Below, piece after piece: positions 14,735-23,134 of a DNA stretch of 26,535 nucleotides. This DNA comes from Pseudomonadota bacterium (lineage in GTDB: Bacteria; Myxococcota; Polyangia; Polyangiales; Polyangiaceae): positions 1 through 26,535 of the forward strand of contig JAEZYO010000698.1 of NCBI GenBank assembly GCA_023419055.1. The letters are read 5' to 3'. A program made the translations under genes and the position numbers. Each line of letters opens with the position of its first letter. The first letter of the stretch is position 1. The notes below the pieces were generated by a model. It had not been told where the DNA came from. It searched no databases and worked only from the letters and a program-made list of their open reading frames with translations.

Positions 14735-16402
14735 TCAGCGGAGTCCGTACGGGTTCTCTTCGACGACCGGGCTCTTCGAGCCGGGCGTCTTCGGATCGCT
14801 CTTCTTGGGTTGAGGAGCGGCGGTCTTGGCGGGGCGCCCGGTGACCTTCGCGGGGGGCGGCGCGGCCTTTTTCGGGGCCGGCTCCGAGGCGCTGGGAGCA
14901 GCGCTCGGCTCGGGCGTGACCGCGACGGTGGGCGCCGGGTCGGCGGGAGCGACGACGAGGTCGGCAGCGCTCGTGGCGGGGGACGCGGGTGCCTTTTCGG
15001 TCGGCGAGGTGGGCGGAGCGAGCGGGGGTTCCGCGTTCGCGTGTGCCTGGTGGTGGTCGTAGTACCAGTAGCCGCCGCCCGCGCCGGCCAAGAGCACCGC
15101 CAGGACCAAGAACCAGCCGGAGCGGCTGCCGCCGTGCGCCGGCACTTCGGCGCTCGAGCTGCCCATGGTGGTGCGCGCGGTGGGCGGAGGCGGGGTGACG
15201 AGCCCGGGTGCAGCCGGCGTGTGCACGCCTTCGAGGCTCGCGCCACGCGGCGGCGGTGTCGGGGCGAGCGCCGTCACCGCTATGGGTGAGGTCGTCGGGG
15301 AGAGCTTGGTCGTCGAGGGCGTCGGCGTCCGCGGCAGCGGGCTCAACACCACGCCGGGCGGGAGCGCGTCCGAGAGCTGAGGGAGCTCGTAGATGTCGCG
15401 AGGTCCCATGGGGAGCGAGTTCGGGCCGATCGCGGCGGCGTGACCTCGGATGGAGAGGCGCCGCTGCTCGATCTCGTGCGCGAAGTGCTGGCGCAGCGTG
15501 TCGGCGACCTCGTGCGAGTCGGCGAGCGTGCCGCTCGAGACGGCGGCGCGCTCGAGCTCTGCGGCCATCTGACGCGCCGTCGCGTAGCGGCGGTTCGGAT
15601 CGCGCTCGAGCGCACGCATGCACACCGCTTCGAGAGCGGGAGGCACGTCGGGAGCCCGCGTGCGCGGCGGTTCGATGGGGGAGTCGATGACCTTGAGGAC
15701 CGTGGCGGCTTCGGTGTCGCCCACGAAGAGCCGCTGCCCCGCCAGCATTTCCCAGAGAATGACGCCGATGGCCCAGAGGTCGGCGCGGCGATCGACGTTG
15801 GCCGCGCGCGCTTGCTCGGGGGCCATGTACGCGGGCTTGCCCTTGATCGTGCCGGGCCTCGAGGAGCTGATGCGGGACGCCGCGAGCGCGATCCCGAAAT
15901 CGGTGAGGCGGCCGATGCCGTCGAGCCCGATCAGGATGTTCTGCGGCGAGACGTCGCGGTGTACCAGGTTGAGCGGCGACTCGTCGTCACCCTTCAGAGT
16001 GTGGGCAGCTTCGAGCCCCGACATGGCGTCGAGCAGGATGCGGTTCACGACCCGGATGCGATCGTGCCGGCCGATGGCCGGGTTCTCGAGCACGTTCAAC
16101 AGCTGGAAGCCGTCGACGTAGTCCATGACGACGAAGTAGCAGTCGTCGACGGTGCAGATATCGACGGTCGCCACCACGTTCGGGTGGTGGATGCGCGCCG
16201 CGAGCTGGGCCTCGTCGAGCAGCATGCCGACGAACTGCTGATCGCGCACCAGGTGCGGGTGCATCACCTTGATGGCGAACAGGCGCCGGAAGCCGCCCAC
16301 GCCCACGCTGCGCGCGAGGCACACGATCCCCATCCCGCCGGCGGCGATTTCGGCGATGAGTTCGTACCGGCCGAGGCGGCGGCGCGGTGCGGTCTCGTTC
16401 AT
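14735..16402 (-). CDS. Membrane-anchored Ser/Thr protein kinase (PknB-like)
   Basis: From the ATG at 16402 the protein has 555 residues. The kinase domain spans about 12-285. Motifs are a glycine loop AAGGMGIV (first Gly replaced by Ala), catalytic K45 (AIKVM), E64 (LLDEAQ), H148-R149-D150 and N155 (HRDVSPQN), D168-F169-G170 and A194-P195-E196 (YMAPEQA). It should be active. A Pro/Thr/Ser-rich linker (about 330-425) leads to one transmembrane segment at 430-449, with an Ala/Pro/Lys-rich tail outside. There is no PASTA or other sensor domain. The start was chosen because the kinase N terminus begins there and the ATG overlaps the PEGA gene's stop (ATGA). The frame is open further upstream, but only as a shadow of the PEGA gene. 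The PEGA protein and the following lipoprotein are likely partners. Confidence 0.92.
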   Translation of the reverse strand: MNETAPRRRLGRYELIAEIAAGGMGIVCLARSVGVGGFRRLFAIKVMHPHLVRDQQFVGMLLDEAQLAARIHHPNVVATVDICTVDDCYFVVMDYVDGFQLLNVLENPAIGRHDRIRVVNRILLDAMSGLEAAHTLKGDDESPLNLVHRDVSPQNILIGLDGIGRLTDFGIALAASRISSSRPGTIKGKPAYMAPEQARAANVDRRADLWAIGVILWEMLAGQRLFVGDTEAATVLKVIDSPIEPPRTRAPDVPPALEAVCMRALERDPNRRYATARQMAAELERAAVSSGTLADSHEVADTLRQHFAHEIEQRRLSIRGHAAAIGPNSLPMGPRDIYELPQLSDALPPGVVLSPLPRTPTPSTTKLSPTTSPIAVTALAPTPPPRGASLEGVHTPAAPGLVTPPPPTARTTMGSSSAEVPAHGGSRSGWFLVLAVLLAGAGGGYWYYDHHQAHANAEPPLAPPTSPTEKAPASPATSAADLVVAPADPAPTVAVTPEPSAAPSASEPAPKKAAPPPAKVTGRPAKTAAPQPKKSDPKTPGSKSPVVEENPYGLR

Positions 16403-17379
16403 GGGAAGCGCCCGCCGTACGAAAAGGCCACGCTGTCCTTCGACACTTGCGCCGAGGCCCCCTCGCCGCCCCAGTCGGTGGCGAACGCGCCGATCAGGAT
16501 GGTGGAAATCCCGAGCACGCCGGTGGTCGCGGCGAGGACGTTGGTCCGAAGCTCGAGCTTCGTGCCGTCGTCGTAGGCGTCTTGAGTGGGGTTTTTCTCG
16601 TAAGCGTCTCGCTTTTCGAGCGTGTCGAGCCCCGACCAGGCGAGCAGCGCTCCGCTCACCACGGTGAGGCCCGTGCCGGTCCAGAAGACCGCCGGCGAGA
16701 GTCCGGAACTGGAAGCTTTCGGCGGCGTGTCGAGCGGAGCGAAGGTCAGCGACCTTTGCGACTCCGGGGCTCTCGGAGTGGAAGTTTGCGGCGATGCCGG
16801 AGCCGTTGGAGGCGCTTCGGCGCGGGGAGGCGGAGGCGGCGGGGCTTCGAACGTGACTTCGATGAGGCTCCCGGGGGTCCCTTCCACGGCGCGCGATACG
16901 CCAGGTCGACCGGACCAGCGGCCTTCGATCGTGTGAGCTCCCGCGGCGACGAAGAACTCGCGAGTTTGCACCGGAGTTGTCGCCACGAGACCGCCGTCCA
17001 CGATGAGCCGGCACGCTTCGTTGCAGGTCACCTTCACCTTCGCGAGTTTCGGAGCCAGGCGGGTGAGGGTGCTTTCGGCAAGCTCTTTGGTTTCGCGATC
17101 ATCCGGGTATCGGTCGAGCGCTCTGAGCGCGAGCGTCGCCGCGCGAGCGTCCTGGCCAGCGGTTTCCCGGTTCCGGATCGCGCTCCGCAACGCCGCAGGG
17201 CTCGGGGCCGATTGGTCAGCTAGCTCGAAAAACTCTGCCGCACGCGAATAGTCTCCGCGAAGCTGAGCCCGCTGCGCCTCGCTGAAGGCGGCCGACGCCG
17301 CCGCCACGTCCTCTTCGGCGAACGCAGAGAGGGGCGCGAGGGTGACGAGCGCGGCAAGGAGTAGGACGTTGGGACGCAA
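16399..17379 (-). CDS. PEGA-like exported protein with C-terminal membrane segments
   Basis: The 326-residue product starts with TTG at 17379, right after a TATACT element; no better start is seen. The signal peptide is MRPNVLLLAALVTLAPLSAFAEED, with cleavage likely after AFA. A short TPR-like helical part follows (about 25-105, FSEAQRAQLRGDYSRAAEFF). A PEGA-like beta domain comes next (about 112-178, VKVTCNEACRLIVDGGLV then GAHTIEG). A Pro-rich linker (179-225) and two hydrophobic segments (about 230-250 and 284-302) end the protein. Such PEGA proteins commonly sit beside Ser/Thr kinases in myxobacteria. The stop overlaps the kinase start by 4 bases. The role is unknown; an envelope partner of the kinase is a fair guess. 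Confidence 0.8.
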   Translation of the reverse strand: MRPNVLLLAALVTLAPLSAFAEEDVAAASAAFSEAQRAQLRGDYSRAAEFFELADQSAPSPAALRSAIRNRETAGQDARAATLALRALDRYPDDRETKELAESTLTRLAPKLAKVKVTCNEACRLIVDGGLVATTPVQTREFFVAAGAHTIEGRWSGRPGVSRAVEGTPGSLIEVTFEAPPPPPPRAEAPPTAPASPQTSTPRAPESQRSLTFAPLDTPPKASSSGLSPAVFWTGTGLTVVSGALLAWSGLDTLEKRDAYEKNPTQDAYDDGTKLELRTNVLAATTGVLGISTILIGAFATDWGGEGASAQVSKDSVAFSYGGRFP

Positions 17380-17389
17380 GATGGGGCAA

Positions 17390-17395
17390 AGTATA
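17390..17395 (-). promoter_or_regulatory. Candidate -10 element (TATACT) of the PEGA-kinase operon
   Basis: On the minus strand TATACT lies 10 bases before the TTG at 17379. It is the closest match to the sigma-70 -10 consensus among those noted here. The leader would be about 3-4 bases. Confidence 0.5.
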
Positions 17396-17589
17396 ACCGG
17401 AACCCGCCGCGCTGAAGAGAACCGTGCAGAGGCATTTCCCTAACCGGCGTAGTCATTGATTCTCGGTTTGCTCGGAGGATTCGGCCAGCTGACGCCGTCG
17501 TGCCGGGCCGCATCATCCGGTTCGTTGGCCGAATTAGGGCAGATTGCCGCCGCTGGGGTGTTATCCTGCCCTTCCCCGCGGCCGTTTCC

Positions 17590-18426
17590 ATGCGTTCTGT
17601 GCCTAGGCTCTTCCTTCCCCTTTCGTGCGCGATCTCCCTTTTGCTCGGGGGGTGCAAGCTCGCCGAAAACTACCTGGACCCTGACGGGCCTCGCTACACG
17701 GGCAGCTATTCGGCCGACCCCGAGGCCGCATCTCGGCTTCCGGAGCTCAAGGTCGTCACCTTCAACATCAAGTTCGGCGAAAAGTACGAGAAGGCGGGTG
17801 AGGAGCTCGCGACCAGGCCGGAGCTCGAGGGAGCCGATCTCGTGCTGCTCCAGGAAATGGACGAGCGCAGCACCGAGGCGGTCGCGAAGCGTCTCTCGTT
17901 GAACTACGTCTACTACCCGGGATCGGTGCACACGAACGGTCGCGACTTCGGCCCCGCGGTGCTCACCCGCTGGCCGATCGTCGAAGACCAAAAGCTCATC
18001 TTGCCGCACCGAAACCCGACGGACGGCCGCATCCGCATCGCGGTGCGCGCGACCATCGAGACCCCGCTCGGCAGATTTCGGGCTTACAGCGTGCACACCG
18101 AGATCCCCTGGCTCGGCCCCCGCGCGCGTCTCGAGCAGGCGCGAGCGATCCTCGACGACGCGAAGTCCAGCGACGACCCGGTCGTGCTCGGCGGCGACTT
18201 CAACACCTCGGACCCCGACGCGATGGACGAGACGGTGCGCGTCTACACTTCGGCGGGTTACTCGTGGGTGTCGCGCGGCGTGGGCGCTACGGCCGGCGCG
18301 TTCACGCTCGATCACTTGTTCAGTCGTCGGTTCAAGACGGTCGACGCAGGCACGGTGTCGAGTGAGGCGAGCGATCATCGACCCCAGTGGGCGCGCATCG
18401 AGCTCGGCGATCGCCGAGAGCCCTGA
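17590..18426 (+). CDS. Endonuclease/exonuclease/phosphatase (EEP) family lipoprotein
   Basis: From the ATG at 17590 the protein has 278 residues. It has a lipoprotein signal with Cys22 (ISLLLGGCKL), which is why the frame's upstream codons are rejected as start. The EEP (DNase I-like) catalytic set is visible: N59 (VVTFNIKFG), E89 (LLQEMDE), H169 (YSVHTE), D203 and N205 (GGDFNTSD), D241-H242 (LDHLFS) and D262-H263 (SDHRP). These Mg2+-dependent hydrolases cut phosphodiesters in nucleic acids, phosphoinositides or sphingolipids; the substrate cannot be chosen here. Its anchoring suggests an extracytoplasmic substrate. It is divergent from the PEGA-kinase operon with a 210-base gap. A TATCCT hexamer lies about 22 bases before the ATG. 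Confidence 0.88.
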   Translation: MRSVPRLFLPLSCAISLLLGGCKLAENYLDPDGPRYTGSYSADPEAASRLPELKVVTFNIKFGEKYEKAGEELATRPELEGADLVLLQEMDERSTEAVAKRLSLNYVYYPGSVHTNGRDFGPAVLTRWPIVEDQKLILPHRNPTDGRIRIAVRATIETPLGRFRAYSVHTEIPWLGPRARLEQARAILDDAKSSDDPVVLGGDFNTSDPDAMDETVRVYTSAGYSWVSRGVGATAGAFTLDHLFSRRFKTVDAGTVSSEASDHRPQWARIELGDRREP

Positions 18427-18504
18427 ATGCGGCAGCCTGCCACGGGGCGGGGACAATTCACCTTCCGTCGACGAAGTGATCCCGCGGACGCAGATTGCGA
18501 GCGC

Positions 18505-19194
18505 GTGAGACTCTCTCTCTCGGGACTGCTCGGTGCGACCCAGCTTCTCGGCTGCGCGAGCTACGGCTCGCACCTCGCCGCTACGCCCGTGCCCCAGGGG
18601 ACGAGTGAGCTCTCGCTCAACGCAGACGGCATGATCATCGATCGCGGGCTCGGGCCGCAGCTCTTGCCGAACCCCGAGGCGGCGTTGCGCTACGGGCTTT
18701 TGCGCGAGCTCGACGTCGGGGGCAGGCTGAACGCCGGCAGCCTCGAGCTCGACGGGCGACTCCGCCTCGTCCACACCAAAGCTTTCGCGCTCTCGGTGGT
18801 GCCGGGGGTGGGCGGCGGGTTCGTCCCGGTCACGAACGCCGACACGGGGCTCTGCAACGCGAACCTCCTCGCCTCGGTGCTCGGCGGATTCAACCTCGGG
18901 GGTAGGGACGAGCTCACGCTCGGGCCGCGCATCATTTCGACCTACGCGTTCCCGCTCACGCTCTTCCAGGGCGACGCGACGGGCGCGAGGTTCGTCCACT
19001 CGGTCGGCGGGGTGCTCGGGGCCCGCTTCGCCGTCGGGAAGCGCTTCGCTCTCTCGCCGGAGCTCAACGTCTTCATGCCTTACGACACCGAGCGGCACGA
19101 GTGGTACCTGCCCGCGGTCCAGGGCGGGCTCGGCTTCCAATTCGGGTCACGCCCGGCCGTCTCAAGGGACGCGGAGCGAGACCATCAGGAGTGA
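18505..19194 (+). CDS. Predicted lipoprotein, possible outer-membrane-associated, unknown
   Basis: From the GTG at 18505 the protein has 229 residues and begins MRLSLSGLLGATQLLGCASY, a lipoprotein signal with Cys17. The frame is open back to an ATG at 18427, directly after the preceding stop, but that start would bury the signal under 26 mostly polar residues. The rest is rich in alternating hydrophobic and Gly residues (LRYGLLRELDVGGRLNAGSL, VVPGVGGGFVPV, FVHSVGGVLGARFAVG), like a small beta-barrel or beta-sheet membrane protein. I recognise no family. It follows the EEP lipoprotein by 78 bases on the same strand. Its last 33 bases overlap the end of the convergent gene at 19162-19584. Confidence 0.65.
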   Translation: MRLSLSGLLGATQLLGCASYGSHLAATPVPQGTSELSLNADGMIIDRGLGPQLLPNPEAALRYGLLRELDVGGRLNAGSLELDGRLRLVHTKAFALSVVPGVGGGFVPVTNADTGLCNANLLASVLGGFNLGGRDELTLGPRIISTYAFPLTLFQGDATGARFVHSVGGVLGARFAVGKRFALSPELNVFMPYDTERHEWYLPAVQGGLGFQFGSRPAVSRDAERDHQE

Positions 19195-19584
19195 GCCGCG
19201 CTCGGCCGCTTCTAGCGGCGACCCGCTCGAGAACGGCTTCAGAGAGAGCGAGTAGAGGCTCGTGGGGGGAGCGGAGGGCTGACGCTGCCACCGCCCCCAT
19301 TGCACGATCGTGATACCGGCCAAGCTCCCGACCGACGCTGCGCCGATGCCGCCCCAGATGAGCACGCTGGCCTCACGCTGACAGTCGACGTCCGAGCGCG
19401 TGCAGTCGATGTTCAGGCCGAGCAACGTGGTCGTGGTGCCCACGATGACGGAGCCGCCGACGAGCCACCAGCCCCACGTCGTGCCGTCGTTCGCGGTTTG
19501 GGCCGAGCTCTCGCGGGGAGCAAGCATGAGCGCTCCGGTGAGAGAGAGCGTGAACAGCGCTTTCAGAAGGCGTAGTCGGTGCAT
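19162..19584 (-). CDS. Small exported membrane protein, unknown
   Basis: The 140-residue product has a signal peptide (MHRLRLLKALFTLSLTGALM, cleavage likely after SSA at 28) and two hydrophobic segments (about 38-58 and 73-97). These are joined by a short loop with two cysteines (C61 and C68, DCTRSDVDCQ) that could form a disulphide. The tail is polar. I know no family. It starts 13 bases after the DUF3943 gene on the same strand, so the two are likely cotranscribed. Its 3' end overlaps the convergent lipoprotein gene by 33 bases. The composition and signal peptide argue that it is coding despite the overlap. Confidence 0.65.
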   Translation of the reverse strand: MHRLRLLKALFTLSLTGALMLAPRESSAQTANDGTTWGWWLVGGSVIVGTTTTLLGLNIDCTRSDVDCQREASVLIWGGIGAASVGSLAGITIVQWGRWQRQPSAPPTSLYSLSLKPFSSGSPLEAAERGSLLMVSLRVP

Positions 19585-19597
19585 GGTGGGTGGAGGC

Positions 19598-21046
19598 TCA
19601 GTAGTGAGCGATGAGATACGCCGAGAGCTCGACCTGATAGCCCGACACGTCGGTCTCCTCGGCGTAGAGGCCGCGCCAGTTGACGATCCCGGGCGCGAAC
19701 CCGGCGCCCAGGCCGCGGAACATGCCGACCTCGACCCAGGCCCGCGAAGAGCCGATGATCTCGTTGCCGGAGTCGCCGTCGACCACGCGCGTCAGGTACT
19801 GGCGCGTGCGGAAGCCGAGCTCGAGGCGGTTGAAGTCGAGCGCGATGTTGGTCCAAGCCGAGAGCCCGGTCGCGAAATTGTACGTGCGAAGCTCGTCCTC
19901 TCGCAGCACCGAGCGCGCCCCGAGCACCGGTACCACGTCGAAGCCGGTCCCGATGCGGAGCCGCCTTCGCGGTCCGAAGCGAAAGACCAGGTAGTTTGCG
20001 GGGCCGAAGCCGACGCTGCCGTAGGTCGCGATGTTGGCGCCCTGGTAGTCGTACGTGATGTCGAAGCCGAAGACGTTGTTGTCGCGCCGGCTCCCGCGAT
20101 CGTCGGTGATGTCGACGCTGAACCCGTAGAGCACCGCCTCCGCGTACACCTTCACGCCGCTCACCACGCTGTCGAGCAGGTTGAGCGAGCCGTAGGCTTC
20201 GAAGTAGTCGAAGGGGCCGAGCGTGTCGCGCGTGCTCGTGGGCAAGAGGTCGCCGTACTCCGCGGAGGCGGCGAGCAAGAGCGAGGGATCGTACGCGCGG
20301 CCGAGGTCGTGATCCTCGACCCAGACGCGGTCGATGCCGAGATCGAACTCGAGGTCGAGCGGTCGCAAAATGGGTGGCGGACCCGAGCGCCAGGACTCGC
20401 CGGTGTAGAAGCGGTTGAAACCCCGCATCGGGTTGAGGGCGAACGCGCCGAGCTCGCGAAAGAGCCGGTTCTTCCCGGACTCGCTGTCGTCGAGCAGCTG
20501 GGTCGAGAGCCGGAAGGAGATTTCCCCGAGGATGATGCCGCCGAGCGCGGTCGCCGCGAGGTCGTTGGCGGAAGGGGGCTCCCGCTCCGCGAACAGCTCC
20601 CAGACCAGGCTCCCGCCGACGGCGTACGGAACCGACTCCCAAAAATCGAGCCCCGCGCCGCGCGCGGCGTTGAAGAACAGACCACCGTGGTAGGGGTGGC
20701 CGAGAAAGTTCGTCTGGAGCTCGTCCTGGTCGAAGGTGAAGCCGTGCTCGATGTTGTTCTCGAGCGAGCGCCGGTCGACCGGTGGCCAGTCCGAGCCGCG
20801 GAGCCAGCTGAACTGCCAGATGGTCCAGTTCGCGAAGCCGACGTTGGCGACGGCGCGGAAGTAGTCGAGCGTCACGCGGTCCGGGTTGCCGTGATCGTAG
20901 TCCACCGGAGCCGGGGGTAGCGGCTTCGTCACGAGCTCCCTGCGCGGTCCCGGGAGCGGCGCCGAAGGCTCGTCCTCGGCCGCCGCCACGGGCGCGAAGA
21001 GCGATGCGGCGAGCGTGGTGCCGGCGATCAGCCGTGTGCGCGCCAT
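19598..21046 (-). CDS. DUF3943 domain-containing exported protein
   Basis: The 482-residue protein has a cleavable signal (MARTRLIAGTTLAASLFAPV, then AAAED). Residues about 95-185 carry the features I associate with DUF3943: FDQDELQTNFLGHPYHGGLF (H117 and H120), AARGAGLDFWESVPY, SLVWELFAEREPPSANDL and ALGGIILGEISFRLS. The remaining 300 residues are Gly/aromatic-rich and alternate like an outer-membrane beta-barrel (VSGVKVYAEAVLYGFSVDI, NVFGFDITYDYQG). No function is established for the family to my knowledge. A small membrane protein gene follows after 13 bases. Upstream there is only a 192-base GC-rich gap to the Kef gene. Confidence 0.8.
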   Translation of the reverse strand: MARTRLIAGTTLAASLFAPVAAAEDEPSAPLPGPRRELVTKPLPPAPVDYDHGNPDRVTLDYFRAVANVGFANWTIWQFSWLRGSDWPPVDRRSLENNIEHGFTFDQDELQTNFLGHPYHGGLFFNAARGAGLDFWESVPYAVGGSLVWELFAEREPPSANDLAATALGGIILGEISFRLSTQLLDDSESGKNRLFRELGAFALNPMRGFNRFYTGESWRSGPPPILRPLDLEFDLGIDRVWVEDHDLGRAYDPSLLLAASAEYGDLLPTSTRDTLGPFDYFEAYGSLNLLDSVVSGVKVYAEAVLYGFSVDITDDRGSRRDNNVFGFDITYDYQGANIATYGSVGFGPANYLVFRFGPRRRLRIGTGFDVVPVLGARSVLREDELRTYNFATGLSAWTNIALDFNRLELGFRTRQYLTRVVDGDSGNEIIGSSRAWVEVGMFRGLGAGFAPGIVNWRGLYAEETDVSGYQVELSAYLIAHY

Positions 21047-21204
21047 TCTGCACGTTTCACCCCCTCGAGCGAGAGAGAGTGATGAAGGTGACGCTCGGCC
21101 GAGCGTCGCGCAAGCGAGCCTCTGCGAGCAATACTGCGGAAATCACCGCGCGCGCCGCGCGAGCGTCGAATTGCTCGGCAGAGATCCGCCCGCGGCGCGC
21201 GCTT

Positions 21205-21220
21205 CGCGGAGGTTTCCGCG
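21205..21220 (-). terminator. Weak hairpin downstream of the kefC-like gene
   Basis: CGCGGA and TCCGCG form a 6-bp stem around GGTT, about 20 bases beyond the kefC-like stop. No T run follows. The flanks contain two copies of CGCGGCGCGCG (21191 and 21218), so the hairpin may be an accident of GC-rich sequence. Confidence 0.2.
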
Positions 21221-21238
21221 GCGCGCGGCTCCGGGCCA

Positions 21239-23134
21239 TCAAGAGGCGGTCGGGGACGAGCGCCGCTCTTCGAGCCGCTCGAGCTCGCTCTGCGCCGCGG
21301 CGACCTGCACGTCGGCGCGCAGGGACTCGTTGTCCCAGCCCGCGTCGGTCGCGCGCTGCAGTCGCTCGCCGTCCACGACGAGGAGCCTCTCGGCCTCCTC
21401 GCGCATGCGGCGCGCCGCAGCGAAGTAGACGCTCTCTCCCTGGCCCCAGAGCTTCTCGAGCTCGTCGAGCTCGCGCTGTTCGTGCCGCCGCCAGCGTTCG
21501 GCGAGCCGGTGCGCGGTGTGGGCGCGGAAGCCCAGGCGCTTGAGCGCGTCGACGCCCATGTCGTACGAGCTTCCGAAGAGCTCGCGGAAGGCGCAATCGA
21601 TGCCCATGCGCCGGAGCTCGAAGTAGTGCATGCGGTCGCGCGCGCGCGCCAGGATCTGGAGCTTCGGAAACTGCTTCTGGACCGTCTCGGCGATCTGGGT
21701 GGCCTGGTCCTTGTCGTCGACGGCGAGGATGAAGAGCTTGGCGCGCTCACAGCCGGCGGCGTGCAGCAGCTCCGGCCGCGAAGCGTCGCCGTAGTAGCAC
21801 TTGATGCCGAGCTTACGCAGCACGTCCACCATCTCCGGGTCGAGATCGAGGATCGTCACCGGGACGCCGTTCGAGCGCAAAATGCGCCCCACGATCTGGC
21901 CGAACCGGCCGTAGCCGGCGATCACCACCGGGTTCTCTTCGTGCTCGATGGTGTCCTGCTCGGGCGCGTCGTTCGAGGTGAGGCGCGGCAGGACGAGCCG
22001 CTCGAGCATCAGAAAGGCGAGCGGAGTGAGCGCCATGGTGAGCGCCACCACCGCGACGAGCGGGGTCGCGATGTCAGCGCCGAAGACGCGCGCCTGGGTG
22101 CCGAACGAGACCAAGACGAACGCGAACTCGCCGATCTGGGCGAGCGCGAAGGCGAACAGCCAGCGCGCCGTGCGATCGAGTCCGAAGAGCCGCGCGACGC
22201 CGTAGAGGACACCGAGCTTCAGCGCCATCGAGGCGAACACGAGACCTGCGACGAGGCCGGGGTGCCGACCGATGTACTCGAAATCGATCTGCGCGCCGAC
22301 CGAGATGAAGAACACGCCGAGTAACAGGCCCTTGAACGGCTCGATGTCGCACTCGAGCTCGTGCCGGTATTCGCTCTCGGCGAGCACCACGCCCGCGAGG
22401 AACGTCCCGAGGGCGGGCGACAAGCCGACCGCTTGCATCAGGAGCGTGATCGCGATCACGAGCAGGAGCGCCGCGGCCGTGAAGATCTCGCGCAGCCGCG
22501 TCTCGGCGAGCCAGCGGAAGGCGGGGCGCACCAGGTAGCGCCCGGCGCCGACCACGAGCGCGACGGCGCCGAGGATGAGCAGGGCGGAGACCCAGCCGGG
22601 GCGGCTCGGCGCGTCCGTGGCGACCGGGTTCGCCGCGAGGAGCGGGAAAACGGCCAGGATCGGGATGACCGCGATGTCCTGGAAGAGGAGCACCGAGAAC
22701 GATGCCTGCCCGCCCGGCGTGCGGAGCAGCGACCTCTCGCTCAAGCTGGAGAGCACGATCGCCGTCGACGACATGGCGACGATCATCCCGACCGCGAGCG
22801 CGGGCTTCCAATGGAGGCCGAGCGCGAACGCCGCGACGGTGAACACGACGATGGTGCCGAGCACCTGCAGGCCGCCCAGGCCGAGGATCGGGCGGCGCAA
22901 ATCCCAGAGCAGGCTCGGCCTGAGCTCGAGCCCGACCAAGAACAGCATCATCACCACGCCGAACTCGGCAAAGTGCATGATCTCGTCGCCCTCGGGGACG
23001 AGCTTCAAGCGGCCGATCACCACGCCGGCGAGCAGGTACCCGAGCACCGAGCCGAGACCGACGCGCTTGGCGATCGGCACGAACACGACGGCGGCGACGA
23101 GGAAGACGAAGGCCAGCCAGAGCGCGCCGTGCAT
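21239..23134 (-). CDS. KefC-like glutathione-gated-type K+/H+ antiporter
   Basis: The 631-residue protein has about 12-13 transmembrane segments (1-385). These carry the CPA2 antiporter motifs GYLLAGVVIG (32-41), MSSTAIVLSSL (121-131) and LLFQDIAVIPIL (149-160). A cytoplasmic Rossmann TrkA-N/KTN domain (about 401-520) follows, with the nucleotide-binding loop GYGRFGQ (407-413) and its acidic strand end LDLD. A charged helical tail completes it. Length and order match KefC (about 620 residues in E. coli). Kef systems release K+ and let in H+ when electrophiles such as methylglyoxal form glutathione adducts. Whether this one is glutathione-gated is not shown. Its ATG shares one base with the stop of the KefF/KefG-like gene (TGATG), which supports the pairing. 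Confidence 0.9.
   Translation of the reverse strand: MHGALWLAFVFLVAAVVFVPIAKRVGLGSVLGYLLAGVVIGRLKLVPEGDEIMHFAEFGVVMMLFLVGLELRPSLLWDLRRPILGLGGLQVLGTIVVFTVAAFALGLHWKPALAVGMIVAMSSTAIVLSSLSERSLLRTPGGQASFSVLLFQDIAVIPILAVFPLLAANPVATDAPSRPGWVSALLILGAVALVVGAGRYLVRPAFRWLAETRLREIFTAAALLLVIAITLLMQAVGLSPALGTFLAGVVLAESEYRHELECDIEPFKGLLLGVFFISVGAQIDFEYIGRHPGLVAGLVFASMALKLGVLYGVARLFGLDRTARWLFAFALAQIGEFAFVLVSFGTQARVFGADIATPLVAVVALTMALTPLAFLMLERLVLPRLTSNDAPEQDTIEHEENPVVIAGYGRFGQIVGRILRSNGVPVTILDLDPEMVDVLRKLGIKCYYGDASRPELLHAAGCERAKLFILAVDDKDQATQIAETVQKQFPKLQILARARDRMHYFELRRMGIDCAFRELFGSSYDMGVDALKRLGFRAHTAHRLAERWRRHEQRELDELEKLWGQGESVYFAAARRMREEAERLLVVDGERLQRATDAGWDNESLRADVQVAAAQSELERLEERRSSPTAS

Noticed and set aside
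14183..15289. 368-residue plus-strand frame
   Set aside because: Opposite the lipoprotein and kinase tail; extreme Gly/Arg content and no motif.
16403..17014. N-terminal extension of the kinase frame
   Set aside because: It is an Arg/Ser-rich shadow of the PEGA gene. The kinase domain starts just after the ATG at 16402, which overlaps the PEGA stop.
17440..19140. 566-residue open frame on the minus strand
   Set aside because: It covers two plus-strand genes with clear lipoprotein signals and, in one, EEP catalytic motifs. The product is Arg/Glu/Val-rich with no domain, a typical GC-rich antisense shadow.
21191..21230. Two CGCGGCGCGCG copies as a repeat element
   Set aside because: Short and low in complexity in very GC-rich DNA; likely chance.
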